Source: Pedobacter gandavensis
Lineage (GTDB): Bacteria > Bacteroidota > Bacteroidia > Sphingobacteriales > Sphingobacteriaceae
Assembly (NCBI RefSeq): GCF_014172405.1
Contig: NZ_WNXC01000006.1
Location: forward strand, 1 to 64,000
DNA length: 64,000 bases
Reading direction: 5' to 3'
In this document: one piece after another, positions 44,799-53,849 of the stretch
Position numbering within the stretch: position 1 is the first letter of the stretch
How the letters are laid out: every line of letters begins with the position of its first letter
The notes under the pieces: generated by a model
Told to the model about the DNA's origin: nothing
The model's database searches: none
What the model saw: the letters and a program-made list of their open reading frames with translations, nothing else
Translations under genes and position numbers: made by a program

Positions 44799-45416
44799 TT
44801 ACTTATCTCCCCTCAGAAAGCCCATAGATAGTGCTGATCCTGTTCCTAAAACTGCTCCTGCGGCCACATCAGTAGGATAATGTACGCCAAGATATAAGCG
44901 CGAGAAGCTGACCGAACCTGCCCAAAGGTAGGCTGGCGCAATCACATACCATTTCCGATAACTATTTGATAAAGCAGTTGCTGTAGTGAAAGCTGTAGAA
45001 GTATGTCCAGAGGGGAAAGAATAATGAGAAGGTTGATAAACGGCATTAATTTTCACCAATCCATTAAAAGGTCTGGGACGTTTTACTAGTTTTTTGATGA
45101 GTAATGTAGCGACCACATTTACCGCAGAACTACTGGCAACATACAAGGCATTCTGGCGCATCTGTTTATCATTTGAAATTACACCTGCTGCCAACAGTCC
45201 GACTGGAACACCAACATTGACTACGTCATTATATTTAGACAAAAACAAAAAAAAACTGGTCTTTTCCGGTGTTCTTCTTTCAGAAAGGTCAATCAGAATT
45301 TGATCATCCAACTGTTGTAGTTTATGTTGGCCAAGTACTTGCATTGGGATGGCAAGAACAACCATCAATTGAAATAGGAGAATGTATTTGATAAATATGC
45401 TTTTCCTGCTAATCAT
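44799..45416 (-). CDS. PAP2-superfamily membrane phosphatase (third in window)
   Basis: 205 residues. Signal-like first helix, then PAP2 motifs KKLVKRPRPF (K-x6-RP form), SFPSGHTSTAF and SRLYLGVHYPTD (with the catalytic His). Several hydrophobic helices place it in the inner membrane. It is not a close copy of the two tandem PAP2 genes near 10-11 kb and its promoter lacks their 11-bp repeats. Likely a lipid (undecaprenyl pyrophosphate or phosphatidate) phosphatase. Confidence 0.88.
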   Translation of the reverse strand: MISRKSIFIKYILLFQLMVVLAIPMQVLGQHKLQQLDDQILIDLSERRTPEKTSFFLFLSKYNDVVNVGVPVGLLAAGVISNDKQMRQNALYVASSSAVNVVATLLIKKLVKRPRPFNGLVKINAVYQPSHYSFPSGHTSTAFTTATALSNSYRKWYVIAPAYLWAGSVSFSRLYLGVHYPTDVAAGAVLGTGSALSMGFLRGDK

Positions 45417-45470
45417 GGTGTAAATCTACATTTTATTTTTTTAAACTTATCTTCGGAAGAAAATAAGCAA

Positions 45471-46676
45471 ATGATCCCGAGAGGCAAATTAGACCTTAAT
45501 TTTCAAGATATTTTTGTGGGTATTGGCTATTGCCTTGCTGACCTGTTTCCTGGGGGAAACAAGCAGCCGGTATTTCCAAAAAAACGCGACCAGCTGGTTA
45601 CACTCTCTGTACGTACTGCCCTGGATCTGCTCCTGACGGCCTTAAACTATCCTCCAGGAACAGAGGTTCTGGTAAGCAACATCAATATTCCGGATATGTT
45701 TAACATCATCCGGGCGCATCAATTGGTTCCGATTCCATTGTCTGTCTCTAGAGACTCTTTATCAATTGATCTGGAGGAACTTGAATCGGCGATTAATCCG
45801 GCCAGCAAGCTGTTACTATTGAGTCCCCTTTTTGGCGGCATTATGGATATGGAGGCGATTATTGGAATTGCAAAAAAACACCAGCTGATGGTCATAGAAG
45901 ATGCCGCTCAGGCTTTTATGGGCGATTGCCCGGACCATTTTCCAAGCTGGGATACTGCCCATCCGGGACACCCCGAAACAGACGCCCTATTGTATAGTTT
46001 TGGACTCATCAAAACCAATACAGCAATAAGCGGAGCCCTGATTAAAATAAAAGACCCGGATCTTTATATAAAAATCAAGCAGCTAAATGATGGCCTAAGC
46101 AGACAAAAAACAAGTGTATATCTAAAAAAGCTTTTCAAAGTTCTATTTATGAAGGTATTGACGATCAACAGCTGTTATACCCTATTTTATCATTTAATCA
46201 CAGGCTTAGGAAAAGATTTTGATGAGGTACTTACTGGTTTTACCCGTGGCTTCCCAGGTAATGATCCCTTAAAAAAAATAAGGTTTAGACCCTGTTTGGC
46301 CAATCATTGGCTATTGGAAAGAAAGTGGAATCATTTCTCCCCATCTAGGATTGAGGATAGAAAACAACTGGCTGAGGACTTACTCTCCGGACTTCCTGAA
46401 GCCCAAAAGATTGGTTTTTTAAACAAAAACCACAGCTATTGGGTGTTGCCCATTGAATGCGATGATCCCGATGGAATGATCCGGGAGCTCCGTAAGCATG
46501 GTTTTGATGCTACGGCAAAAGCTTCTAGTCTGATCAAATTGGCTCCAATAAAACCTGAACATGAGCAGCCCTCGGCACTTAATTTAAAACAGCTTATATA
46601 TCTCCCTATGGATACTCAAATGAAAAGCTCAAAACGCAGGCAGCTTCGCTTACTCCTTCAAAAGAAAACAGACTAA
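45471..46676 (+). CDS. DegT/DnrJ/EryC1-family PLP-dependent enzyme
   Basis: 401 residues. The PLP fold is seen in SVRTALDLLLTALNYPPGTE, VLVSNINIPDMFNII, IEDAAQAFMGD (Asp that contacts the pyridine N) and the PLP-lysine region LLYSFGLIKTNTAISGALIK. Family members make amino sugars or transfer amino groups to nucleotide-linked sugars. No sugar-nucleotide genes are adjacent, so its pathway is unclear. The start ATG 45471 follows a 54-bp gap to the divergent PAP2 gene. C-terminal lysine-rich tail. Confidence 0.82.
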   Translation: MIPRGKLDLNFQDIFVGIGYCLADLFPGGNKQPVFPKKRDQLVTLSVRTALDLLLTALNYPPGTEVLVSNINIPDMFNIIRAHQLVPIPLSVSRDSLSIDLEELESAINPASKLLLLSPLFGGIMDMEAIIGIAKKHQLMVIEDAAQAFMGDCPDHFPSWDTAHPGHPETDALLYSFGLIKTNTAISGALIKIKDPDLYIKIKQLNDGLSRQKTSVYLKKLFKVLFMKVLTINSCYTLFYHLITGLGKDFDEVLTGFTRGFPGNDPLKKIRFRPCLANHWLLERKWNHFSPSRIEDRKQLAEDLLSGLPEAQKIGFLNKNHSYWVLPIECDDPDGMIRELRKHGFDATAKASSLIKLAPIKPEHEQPSALNLKQLIYLPMDTQMKSSKRRQLRLLLQKKTD

Positions 46677-46750
46677 TCAAAAGATAAATCATTGATCTTT
46701 ACAAGGGTAGTTCATTCAAAGATCCTTGCAACGGCCAATAGTCATTTGAA

Positions 46751-47458
46751 TTAAAATCGGGTATATAAAGCCAATTGAATGACATGATTGATCGATTGAC
46801 CGTTGCGCATTTTTTGAAACTGGTTCAGATAACCTGCTTCCAGGTCAAGCTTTTTGCTAAAGCGGTATCCTCCTGCCAGGTAAGCCCGGTTTTGGTCAAA
46901 AAAATGACCGTTTATATTTCCTTTATGCTGCACATTAAACATCAACTCATTCTGTAAAGCCGCAAAAGCCCCTTTTTGAAAATTAGTTTGACCTTTTGCT
47001 AAGGGCAGCATCACCCTGGCAAAATACCTCAGGCGTTGCGCGAATAAATCATCTCCCTGTTGTTGCTCGATAAAACGTTGTTCCAACCTAAATCGGTGGC
47101 TTAGGTTGAATACATTAATTTTATGTTTATAGATATACTGTTGCCATATGCGGTGCTCTGTAAGCTGAATGTCACTTGCGTTGGCTACTGGAATATAAGT
47201 TTGGTTCCATAAATAGCCCAGGGTAACATCGCTTTTATCATTGATAAAATAAGTTAGGCCGGGTCTGAACATAACGTTTCTCAAATGACTAAACTGATCC
47301 CCTGTTCTCAATTGAACATCGAGGTGGGTTCCCCATTTTTTGCTGAGTTTATTGTTATTCATCAGGAATAACCAACCCGTGCTTTGGTTTGAAGTCTGAG
47401 CTATAGCTAAAGTGCTAAAAAGACACATTACAGCCAGCAAAAGAAAGTAAATACGCAT
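46751..47458 (-). CDS. DUF2490 secreted outer-membrane protein
   Basis: 235 residues, signal peptide ending AIAQ. The segments GWLFLMNNNKLSKKWGTHLD, DVTLGYLWNQTYIPV and LSHRFRLEQRFIEQQ are diagnostic of DUF2490, a family of about 220-240 residues predicted to form a small barrel. The C-terminal strand ends with Phe (IQLALYTRF), typical of outer-membrane barrels. Function unknown. Single gene. Confidence 0.87.
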   Translation of the reverse strand: MRIYFLLLAVMCLFSTLAIAQTSNQSTGWLFLMNNNKLSKKWGTHLDVQLRTGDQFSHLRNVMFRPGLTYFINDKSDVTLGYLWNQTYIPVANASDIQLTEHRIWQQYIYKHKINVFNLSHRFRLEQRFIEQQQGDDLFAQRLRYFARVMLPLAKGQTNFQKGAFAALQNELMFNVQHKGNINGHFFDQNRAYLAGGYRFSKKLDLEAGYLNQFQKMRNGQSINHVIQLALYTRF

Positions 47459-47596
47459 TTTAAAATTAGTTTTCTTCGTGTTTGGCTAAAATAAAAACAA
47501 TTATTTAAAGAAAGCGTTGTTCGTTGATTATTATCAGGCTGTTTGATTAAATAAAAACCCGGATGCAAGTTATATTGCCTATGTTCGTAAAAAAAC

Positions 47597-47860
47597 ATGG
47601 GTGTAAAAAAGCATTTATTAGACGCGGAAGTGAAATTGCCGGGAGGTAGAATGGTAAAGGGGCCGGTAACCACTTCAGATGACAAAACCTATTATTTCAA
47701 AAGCCAATCGGGTGGTTCAGATTTTTATCTTTACCTGATTAAGGATGAGAATGGCTGGTATGAATCGGGCGGAAACGAAGCCGAACATCCACAAGAGGTA
47801 GTAGATCAGGTTGGTCAACAAATTGATACTTATCTAAAAGCGCAAGCCATACCTGGATAG
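47597..47860 (+). CDS. Hypothetical small protein
   Basis: 87 residues, soluble. Beta-strand rich (AEVKLPGGRMVKGPVTTSDD, FYLYLIKDENGWYESGG), with a C-terminal helix. No family recognised. It is on the opposite strand from its neighbours and followed by a terminator, so it is an independent unit. Confidence 0.65.
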   Translation: MGVKKHLLDAEVKLPGGRMVKGPVTTSDDKTYYFKSQSGGSDFYLYLIKDENGWYESGGNEAEHPQEVVDQVGQQIDTYLKAQAIPG

Positions 47861-47891
47861 GCAAATAAAGACAGTTGCTCCAATAGCTTAT

Positions 47892-47935
47892 AAAAAAATT
47901 GCCGCATCAATTGATTTAATGCGGCAATTAATTAT
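47892..47935. terminator. Bidirectional terminator
   Basis: ATTGCCGCAT (47898-47907) pairs with ATGCGGCAAT (47919-47928), flanked by A and T runs; shared by the small protein and the oxidoreductase gene. Confidence 0.85.
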
Positions 47936-47949
47936 TATTTCAGGATTGC

Positions 47950-49056
47950 TTAGTCCATCACTAGTTTTCCTAATGCATCTTTGCTAAAGCCTATTAATTC
48001 CTCTACACGATTTTCCTTAATTTTCGTCACCCAATTTGGATCAGACAACAAAGGTCTACCTACTGCAACGAGGTCAAAATCACCTCTATCCATGCGACGG
48101 ATTAATTCATCTAATGAACTAGGCTCCGAACTCTCACCTGCAAAAGCTTTCAAAAACTCTCCAGTTAAGCCTACAGATCCAACAGTAATCGTTGCTTTTC
48201 CTGTTATTTTTTTAGCCCAACCTGCAAAATTCAGATCAGAACCTTCGAATTCAGGCTCCCAGAATCTACGTTGTGAGCAATGGAAAATATCCACTCCTGC
48301 ATCTGCCAAAGGATTTAACCAAGCTTCCATCTCCTGCGGGGTTTTAGCCAACTGGAAGTCATAATCAGCAGGCTTCCACTGAGATAAACGAAGGATAATG
48401 GCAAAATCCGGACCTACTTGTCTGCGTACTTCCTTAACAACTTCCATTGCAAAACGGCTACGTTCTGGCAAAGTTTTACCACCATAAATGTCTGTACGTA
48501 AGTTTGTGCCTTCCCAGAAGAACTGGTCGATCAGGTAACCATGAGCACCATGAATCTCAACGGTATCAAACCCCATCCTTTTTGCTGCTGCTGCTGCTGC
48601 TCCATAAGCCATAATTGCGGCTTCGATGTCTGCTTCAGTCATCGTATTTCCATTGTTGAATCCAGGTCTGTTTAGTCCTGAAGGTCCTTCAAATGGTGTT
48701 GACGGCAGCCATCCAGAATGGTGGTTGTCCATGATTCCCATGTGCCAAATTTGAGGGCCCATTGCAGCACCATTCGCATGTACCTCATTGATTACCTGTT
48801 GCCAACCCGCCAATGCTTCCGTCCCATGGAAATGGGGAACATTTGCATCATTAGAAGAAGCCGGGCGATCGATGACTGTTCCTTCGGAAAGAATCAAACC
48901 AACCTCTCCAGCAGCTCGTTTGCTGTAATAAGCGGCCACATCTGCTCCTGGAATCCCATTTGGCGAGAAAGATCTCGTCATTGGCGCCATCACTATTCTA
49001 TTTTTTATATTTAAAGATTTCAGACTAAAAGGCCTGAACAAGCTATCTGTATTCAT
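47950..49056 (-). CDS. Old yellow enzyme family NADH:flavin oxidoreductase
   Basis: 368 residues, an FMN TIM barrel. NRIVMAPMTRSFSPNGIPG opens the fold; the active-site pair appears as His-Gly-Ala-His in EIHGAHGYLIDQFF (HxxH type rather than HxxN), and the FMN-phosphate loop is AVGRPLLSDPNW. It reduces activated alkenes or nitro compounds with NAD(P)H. The gene follows an ArsR regulator by 11 bp, so the pair resembles electrophile-responsive OYE operons. Physiological substrate unknown. Confidence 0.92.
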   Translation of the reverse strand: MNTDSLFRPFSLKSLNIKNRIVMAPMTRSFSPNGIPGADVAAYYSKRAAGEVGLILSEGTVIDRPASSNDANVPHFHGTEALAGWQQVINEVHANGAAMGPQIWHMGIMDNHHSGWLPSTPFEGPSGLNRPGFNNGNTMTEADIEAAIMAYGAAAAAAKRMGFDTVEIHGAHGYLIDQFFWEGTNLRTDIYGGKTLPERSRFAMEVVKEVRRQVGPDFAIILRLSQWKPADYDFQLAKTPQEMEAWLNPLADAGVDIFHCSQRRFWEPEFEGSDLNFAGWAKKITGKATITVGSVGLTGEFLKAFAGESSEPSSLDELIRRMDRGDFDLVAVGRPLLSDPNWVTKIKENRVEELIGFSKDALGKLVMD

Positions 49057-49067
49057 AATTATCTTAT

Positions 49068-49367
49068 TTATATATCGGATTCAATAATTTTACTCAATTC
49101 AATAAATGTTTCTTCATTTCTTTTATAATATGTCCACTGCCCTACTCTTGTGGAAGAAACTAAACCAGCACGTTGAAGAATGGACAAATACTCAGAAACA
49201 GTAGATTGTGTTAATCCTGCCTTTTTTTGAATTTCTCCTACACATACACCAACTTCAAAGCCAGCATGTACCTGTTCAGGAAAACTCGCGGCCGGGTCTT
49301 TTAGCCACAAAAGGATTTCCAACCTAGTCTTATTGGAAAGCGCTTTAAATATTTCTAACTGTTTCAT
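49068..49367 (-). CDS. ArsR-family winged-helix regulator
   Basis: 99 residues. The HTH is in KALSNKTRLEILLWL, VCVGEIQKKAGLTQSTVSEY and LSILQRAGLVSSTRVGQWTY, the standard ArsR pattern. Cysteine 42 sits in GFEVGVCVG and could sense electrophiles or metals; no classical metal CxC site is present. It is first in an operon with the old yellow enzyme, so it likely represses it. The start codon lies only 4 bp after a -7-like box. Confidence 0.9.
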   Translation of the reverse strand: MKQLEIFKALSNKTRLEILLWLKDPAASFPEQVHAGFEVGVCVGEIQKKAGLTQSTVSEYLSILQRAGLVSSTRVGQWTYYKRNEETFIELSKIIESDI

Positions 49368-49371
49368 ACTA

Positions 49372-49398
49372 CAAAGGTATATCGACTTTTTCCGATAT
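49372..49398 (-). promoter_or_regulatory. arsR promoter and operator
   Basis: A -7-like TACCTTTG (49372-49379 on the minus strand) ends 4 bp before the arsR ATG, implying a leaderless or near-leaderless message. Arms ATATCG (49379-49384) and CGATAT (49393-49398) with an 8-bp spacer lie at the box and form a likely ArsR operator. No TTG -33 element found. Confidence 0.45.
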
Positions 49399-49493
49399 CC
49401 CTATTAAACTAAAAGAGATGACATTGGTCTGATGATTGTTGTCCATCAAAAGATCTTTAGCGCAATTCTAAAAGATCATGTATTAAAAGCTTT

Positions 49494-50240
49494 ATGAAGA
49501 AAAGAGAAAAACTGGCGATCATCCGTCAACATTATCCGAATGCCATTTCTACCATCGACAGCATCAACAAGTTAATTGATTTTGTAGAGGCGCAACTAGA
49601 CCTGGAGCCTGCTCAGATTATGATGGCCGATAGTATTTGTAGTGATGATGTCAATAGTATACAGTTTCCGGTCAGATCCAATGAATTTCTAGGTCCTTTT
49701 AAATTGGGTGGTTTAGACGGCTTTCCTTTCGCTGGCTTAAGTGGCATGGGTGCTTTTGCCAGCCATGTCCCTGATGATGGTGCCGTTTTAGTATATTATG
49801 GACCGCACATTGGCATTTCAAAAGAAGGTGTCTTGGGTGAAATTCACCGTTTCGGACAGCAAAATAGCACTGATTGCTGTGGGGCTGCCAAGGGTGCCTT
49901 AAAAAAGCTACACGCCAATACGATTGCTTTGGGGCATCTGGAGGACATAGATTATCAAATGAATACCATTGAGCAGATTATACTGAAGGAAAAGGATAGA
50001 ATCCTATCTGCAGTTCATCCTTTAAAAGAGACTACCGAGGTCATTTATGAAGCGATTGATGCTCGTATCAATGAATTGATAAACCAAACAAAATACACTT
50101 GTAAATATGTGATTTTACTCGGCACAATTCACATCAACAGCGACACCGACATGGGCTCTTTTACCTCTGCTAAACGCTTTGAGCTGATCAATCTTGCAAC
50201 AAATGAGCGACAAAACCTTATGGAAGAATTTTTCAATTAA
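49494..50240 (+). CDS. LCIB-type (theta-class) carbonic anhydrase homologue
   Basis: 248 residues. The stretch DSICSDDVNSIQFPVRS / LGPFKLGGLDGFPFAGLSGM / AFASHVPDDGAVLVYYGPHI / NSTDCCGAAKGALKKL matches the limiting-CO2-inducible LCIB family. Predicted zinc ligands are Cys49, His91 and one of Cys128/129, with the Asp51-Arg61 dyad used by beta-type carbonic anhydrases. In this family bacterial members are reported as carbonic anhydrases; here activity is inferred. It interconverts CO2 and bicarbonate in the cytoplasm (no signal peptide). Single gene; no CO2-fixation genes in the window. Confidence 0.8.
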   Translation: MKKREKLAIIRQHYPNAISTIDSINKLIDFVEAQLDLEPAQIMMADSICSDDVNSIQFPVRSNEFLGPFKLGGLDGFPFAGLSGMGAFASHVPDDGAVLVYYGPHIGISKEGVLGEIHRFGQQNSTDCCGAAKGALKKLHANTIALGHLEDIDYQMNTIEQIILKEKDRILSAVHPLKETTEVIYEAIDARINELINQTKYTCKYVILLGTIHINSDTDMGSFTSAKRFELINLATNERQNLMEEFFN

Positions 50241-50293
50241 AACTCTATCAGATAATAGTATATTAGAAAAAATTATCACGTTAATCATTAGCT

Positions 50294-51070
50294 ATGAATT
50301 TGAATAAAGCCATCCTAACCACTACTTTAATTCTGGGGACTATAGGTTTCGCCAACGCACAGGAAGCCAAACATGAAGACACCGAATTTTACACTCCTGT
50401 TCCTCCTGTAGTTACTCCTGCAAAAACATTTGGCAATGCCCCATCTGACGCCATCATTCTGTTTGACGGTAAAAATTTAGACCAATGGGTGATGACCGAT
50501 GACAGGTCTCAGCCTGCGAAATGGAAAGTAAATAAAGGGGAGTTTACAGTAGATAAGAAAACCGGAAATATTGAGACCAAACAAGCTTTTAACAACTACC
50601 AGTTGCACCTGGAATGGAAAGTCCCTGCCAACATCACCGGTCAAGGGCAAGCACGTGGCAATAGCGGGCTCTTCCTGGCATCTATTGGAAAAGGAGACCT
50701 GGGTTATGAATTGCAAATTCTGGATGCCTACAATAATCCAACTTATACCAATGGCATGGCGGGAAGTATTTACAAACAGACAACCCCATTAGTGAATCCT
50801 TCTAAAAAACCTGGGGAATGGCAAACCTATGATGTGCTTTGGACCGCACCCGTATTTGAAACCGACGGTAGTTTGAAAAGCCCGGCAAAAGTAACTGTGC
50901 TTTTCAATGGTGTGGTTGTTCAGAACAATTTTGAGTTAAAGGGCCCTACACAATATGTCGGACAACCTTCTTATGGTAAAGCACATGGCCCATCACCAAT
51001 AAAACTTCAATCGCATGGAGATAAAAGTGAGCCATTAAGCTTCCGTAATATCTGGATTAGAGAACTATAA
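50294..51070 (+). CDS. Secreted DUF1080 protein (3-keto-disaccharide hydrolase family)
   Basis: 258 residues, signal peptide ending FANAQ. The DUF1080 fold is shown by AIILFDGKNLDQWVM, NYQLHLEWKVP, GNSGLFLASIGKGDLGYELQ, and the C-terminal IKLQSHGDKSEPLSFRNIWI. The family adopts a concanavalin-like sandwich, and some members hydrolyse 3-keto sugars. It is 54 bp after the carbonic anhydrase homologue and may share its transcript. Periplasmic or outer-membrane location expected. Confidence 0.9.
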   Translation: MNLNKAILTTTLILGTIGFANAQEAKHEDTEFYTPVPPVVTPAKTFGNAPSDAIILFDGKNLDQWVMTDDRSQPAKWKVNKGEFTVDKKTGNIETKQAFNNYQLHLEWKVPANITGQGQARGNSGLFLASIGKGDLGYELQILDAYNNPTYTNGMAGSIYKQTTPLVNPSKKPGEWQTYDVLWTAPVFETDGSLKSPAKVTVLFNGVVVQNNFELKGPTQYVGQPSYGKAHGPSPIKLQSHGDKSEPLSFRNIWIREL

Positions 51071-51096
51071 GTTAAACGCATTCTAAAATAGAATCT

Positions 51097-51402
51097 ATGA
51101 AAAAATTAATTCTTCTAATGGCCTTAGGCTTCGGTTTTGCAGGGTGTAGCAGTATGAAATCACCAAAAGATACGCTGACATTTTATTTAAAAGGCAAAAT
51201 TGAAAAAATGGGAATGACAACCTATCAATACGGTACACATACCATTACCACAAGCGACCATACTTACGCTTTAAGGAGTAAAACTATTGACCTCAATAAG
51301 TTTGAAAACAAAGAGGTGAAGCTTGTTGGAACAAAGGTTCCAGGATACCCCTTAGAAAATGGCCCTTTACTTATTGAAGTCAGTTCAGTAAAAGCCAAAT
51401 AA
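51097..51402 (+). CDS. Small lipoprotein
   Basis: 101 residues. Lipobox FAGC (Cys17) in a short signal peptide, then a beta-rich domain with a lysine-rich surface (LTFYLKGKIEKMGMTTYQYG, KEVKLVGTKVPGYPLENGPL), which looks OB-like. Family not recognised. It follows the DUF1080 gene by 26 bp and ends before a strong terminator, so the two likely form an operon. Confidence 0.75.
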   Translation: MKKLILLMALGFGFAGCSSMKSPKDTLTFYLKGKIEKMGMTTYQYGTHTITTSDHTYALRSKTIDLNKFENKEVKLVGTKVPGYPLENGPLLIEVSSVKAK

Positions 51403-51411
51403 ACCTAGGTT

Positions 51412-51455
51412 AAAAGCAAAGGCTCCCATTCACATGAATGGGAGCCTTTGCTTTT
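51412..51455. terminator. Strong bidirectional terminator
   Basis: Perfect 21-bp arms (51412-51432 and 51435-51455) with a 2-nt nominal loop; A and T ends on both sides. Separates the lipoprotein gene from the convergent ECF sigma gene. Confidence 0.92.
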
Positions 51456-51473
51456 GTAGAAAATTTCTTGTAA

Positions 51474-52013
51474 TTACAATGGATTTCCATTGTTAAAAAA
51501 CTGATTCTGATAAGATTTCAATTCATTTTTCAAAAGACCTCTGGCGACATGAATTCTTGTTTTCACAGTCCCTATTGGAATTTCTAATTCCTTTGCAATT
51601 TCGTGGTATTTGTACCCTTCAAAGTACTTCACGAAAGGTATATAGTATTGAGGCTGTAGTTTTCCCAATGCACTATGAATGTCGTTCATAATACACTTTC
51701 CTAAGCCTGCATTATGAGATGCTCCTAAAGCTGCTCCTGTAGTGGTAATGTCTATTCCATAATTCATGAACGTTTTCGCCAGATTTCTGCGTCTGTAGCT
51801 ATTGATAAAAGTATTCCGCAGAATCATGTATAACCATCCTTTAAGATTTGTCCCTTGCTTAAAGTTCTTTTCGTAACGAATTGCTTTCAGCATCGTATCC
51901 TGAACCAAATCATCAGCATCATCATCGTTTTGTGTAAATGCCAGAGCAAAAGACCTTAAGTTATCCTTATAGCTCCATAATTGAAAATTAAAATCGATTG
52001 TGGTAGTATTCAT
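51474..52013 (-). CDS. ECF RNA polymerase sigma factor
   Basis: 179 residues. Region 2: NDDDADDLVQDTMLKAIRYE and NLKGWLYMILRNTFINSYRR; region 4: FEGYKYHEIAKELEIPIGTV with KTRIHVARGLLK. Standard two-domain ECF. No FecR or other anti-sigma gene is adjacent. Upstream on the same strand is the NarL/CheB/kinase block, 161 bp away. Regulon unknown. Confidence 0.92.
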   Translation of the reverse strand: MNTTTIDFNFQLWSYKDNLRSFALAFTQNDDDADDLVQDTMLKAIRYEKNFKQGTNLKGWLYMILRNTFINSYRRRNLAKTFMNYGIDITTTGAALGASHNAGLGKCIMNDIHSALGKLQPQYYIPFVKYFEGYKYHEIAKELEIPIGTVKTRIHVARGLLKNELKSYQNQFFNNGNPL

Positions 52014-52174
52014 GGGATTATTTTATTGGTATGCCCTGAAAACATCAAACGCTATGCCCTTGCCAGCTTAGATTTAAGATACCGTATATATCGCCCTAAA
52101 AACAGGTAATCACATTAATATTAAGTATTTAACGCAAATCATTTCCTTTAAAACTTAAAAACCTCTAAGCATTT

Positions 52175-52825
52175 TTATTGAATTAGCCCTTTCAAGATCG
52201 CATAGTGTATTAATGCGGCTGTATTTCTCGAACCTGTTTTTTCTATCAAGGTCTGACGGTGGCCTTCCACTGTTCTTTTACTAATAAATAAGCGTTCAGA
52301 TATTTGAATATTGGTGAGTCCTTCTGAGATTAATCCTAGAATTTCAATCTCCCGAGCCGAAAAATCATGTACGACTTCATCATTATTAGCAATACGTGTC
52401 GCATTTTGACTACATTTTTCCAACAATCTCATAGAGAGCTCTGAACACAGGTATTTCCCACCAGAATTGACATGTTTTAATGCAAAGATCAATTCCTCCG
52501 CCCCTACACTCTTTAATAAATACCCAACAGCTCCTTCCGAGAAAGCTTGTGTAACATATTTTTCATTGTCATGCATCGATAGCATCACCATCAGCGTTGA
52601 AGGATATTGGGTTTTAATCTCCTTCAACAACATCATTCCATCTAGTTCTGGCATATTGATGTCCGCAAGTACAATATCCACCTTTGCTCCGGTGGCTAAG
52701 TAGGCTAGCGCTTCCAGCCCATTTACGGCCTCTGCAACAACATTTATATCTTTATCAGTTTCTAACAGCATCTTAATGCCATTTCGAACTATATTATGAT
52801 CCTCTGCTAATAATACTTGTAACAT
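52175..52825 (-). CDS. NarL/LuxR-type response regulator
   Basis: 216 residues. Receiver about 1-118: acidic pair Glu8/Asp9, phospho-acceptor Asp55 (VLADINMPELDG), Thr/Ser and Lys (LLKSVGAEEL). LuxR HTH about 150-210: FSAREIEILGLISEGLTNIQ, ISERLFISKRTVEGHRQTLI. It is the likely output of the HisKA_3 kinases upstream, lying 21 bp after the CheB gene and about 1 kb after the kinase. Confidence 0.93.
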   Translation of the reverse strand: MLQVLLAEDHNIVRNGIKMLLETDKDINVVAEAVNGLEALAYLATGAKVDIVLADINMPELDGMMLLKEIKTQYPSTLMVMLSMHDNEKYVTQAFSEGAVGYLLKSVGAEELIFALKHVNSGGKYLCSELSMRLLEKCSQNATRIANNDEVVHDFSAREIEILGLISEGLTNIQISERLFISKRTVEGHRQTLIEKTGSRNTAALIHYAILKGLIQ

Positions 52826-52846
52826 CTTACTTAATTTAATATTTGA

Positions 52847-53848
52847 TTATAAATCTTTGTCCCTCTTATCCAGATTTTCATTTAAATCCATCAACATCTC
52901 CTTTAAACGATTGATATGGATTTTCATCTGTTCCACCCGCTCTGTTTTGTTCCAACTATGATGGTTTCCCATGGCTTCCAGTAGATTTTTTCTTTCTTCC
53001 ATCATCCTAATGGCAACCCATAAAGATTCTTCTATTCCCTTTATCTTTTCAGCTTCCAGTGTTTTCTCTGTAAAGGTATGCCCTGTATAACAGCGGTACC
53101 GGGGGACCTGATCATCTTGCACTTTCGCAAGTAAACCACCACAAGATGGGCACGTAAAAGGAGTTAAAGGTCCTATTTTTTGTAAATCTGCGACATTGCT
53201 ACTCATTCTCATTGTAATTTCAGCCTCTATCTTCACGTCGGTTGGAACTGTACCAAGTTCAGTATGATTTCTGGAAAACAGGTCAGATAAGATATATCCC
53301 ATTTCATTAATAGGCACCACATAATCAACTTCCAGGCTGTGAAGCACATTATTTGGCATATCTGGGAAATCGGCCTCCTGAGGATCCTGCACTATACATC
53401 GGCCACCACTTCTTTTAATCGCAGACATACCTGAGGTACCATCGTCCAGTAAACCCGTGAGCACAATCCCGGTCACAGCGGAGTTATAAGCAACGGCAGC
53501 GGAACGAAATAGCACATCAATAGAAGGTCTCCAATAGTTATCATATGCACCCTTTCTGATTAGAATTTTCTTCTTTTCAATCATCATGTGATGATCTGCT
53601 GGTGCCAGATAAATTACCTTATTACTAATTTTAGTACCATCTCTGGGGATGACACATTTTAAAATGGTTTGTTTTTGGATCTGGTTGAGAATAACCTCTG
53701 TTAAAGAATTTCTGGAAATATGAATCACTACAAATATTGCAGCGTCAAAATTCTCATCAAATCCTGCAACGAGTTTTGATACCGCGTTAATCCCTCCAGC
53801 GGAGGCTCCAACAACAATAATATTCTTCACCTCCCTTTTAGACATCAC
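52847..53848 (-). CDS. CheB-type methylesterase domain protein without receiver, zinc-ribbon tail
   Basis: 333 residues. Catalytic triad Ser16 (GASAGG), His43 (VIHIS), Asp136 (TGLLDDGTSG). There is no N-terminal receiver domain, so it is not controlled by CheA phosphorylation as in classical CheB. Residues about 230-265 form a zinc-ribbon-like CPSCGG with CYTGHTFT, followed by a helical C-terminus. It is 1 bp after the kinase gene, so co-translated. Native substrate is unclear as no chemoreceptor is present. Confidence 0.85.
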   Translation of the reverse strand: MMSKREVKNIIVVGASAGGINAVSKLVAGFDENFDAAIFVVIHISRNSLTEVILNQIQKQTILKCVIPRDGTKISNKVIYLAPADHHMMIEKKKILIRKGAYDNYWRPSIDVLFRSAAVAYNSAVTGIVLTGLLDDGTSGMSAIKRSGGRCIVQDPQEADFPDMPNNVLHSLEVDYVVPINEMGYILSDLFSRNHTELGTVPTDVKIEAEITMRMSSNVADLQKIGPLTPFTCPSCGGLLAKVQDDQVPRYRCYTGHTFTEKTLEAEKIKGIEESLWVAIRMMEERKNLLEAMGNHHSWNKTERVEQMKIHINRLKEMLMDLNENLDKRDKDL

Positions 53849-53849
53849 C

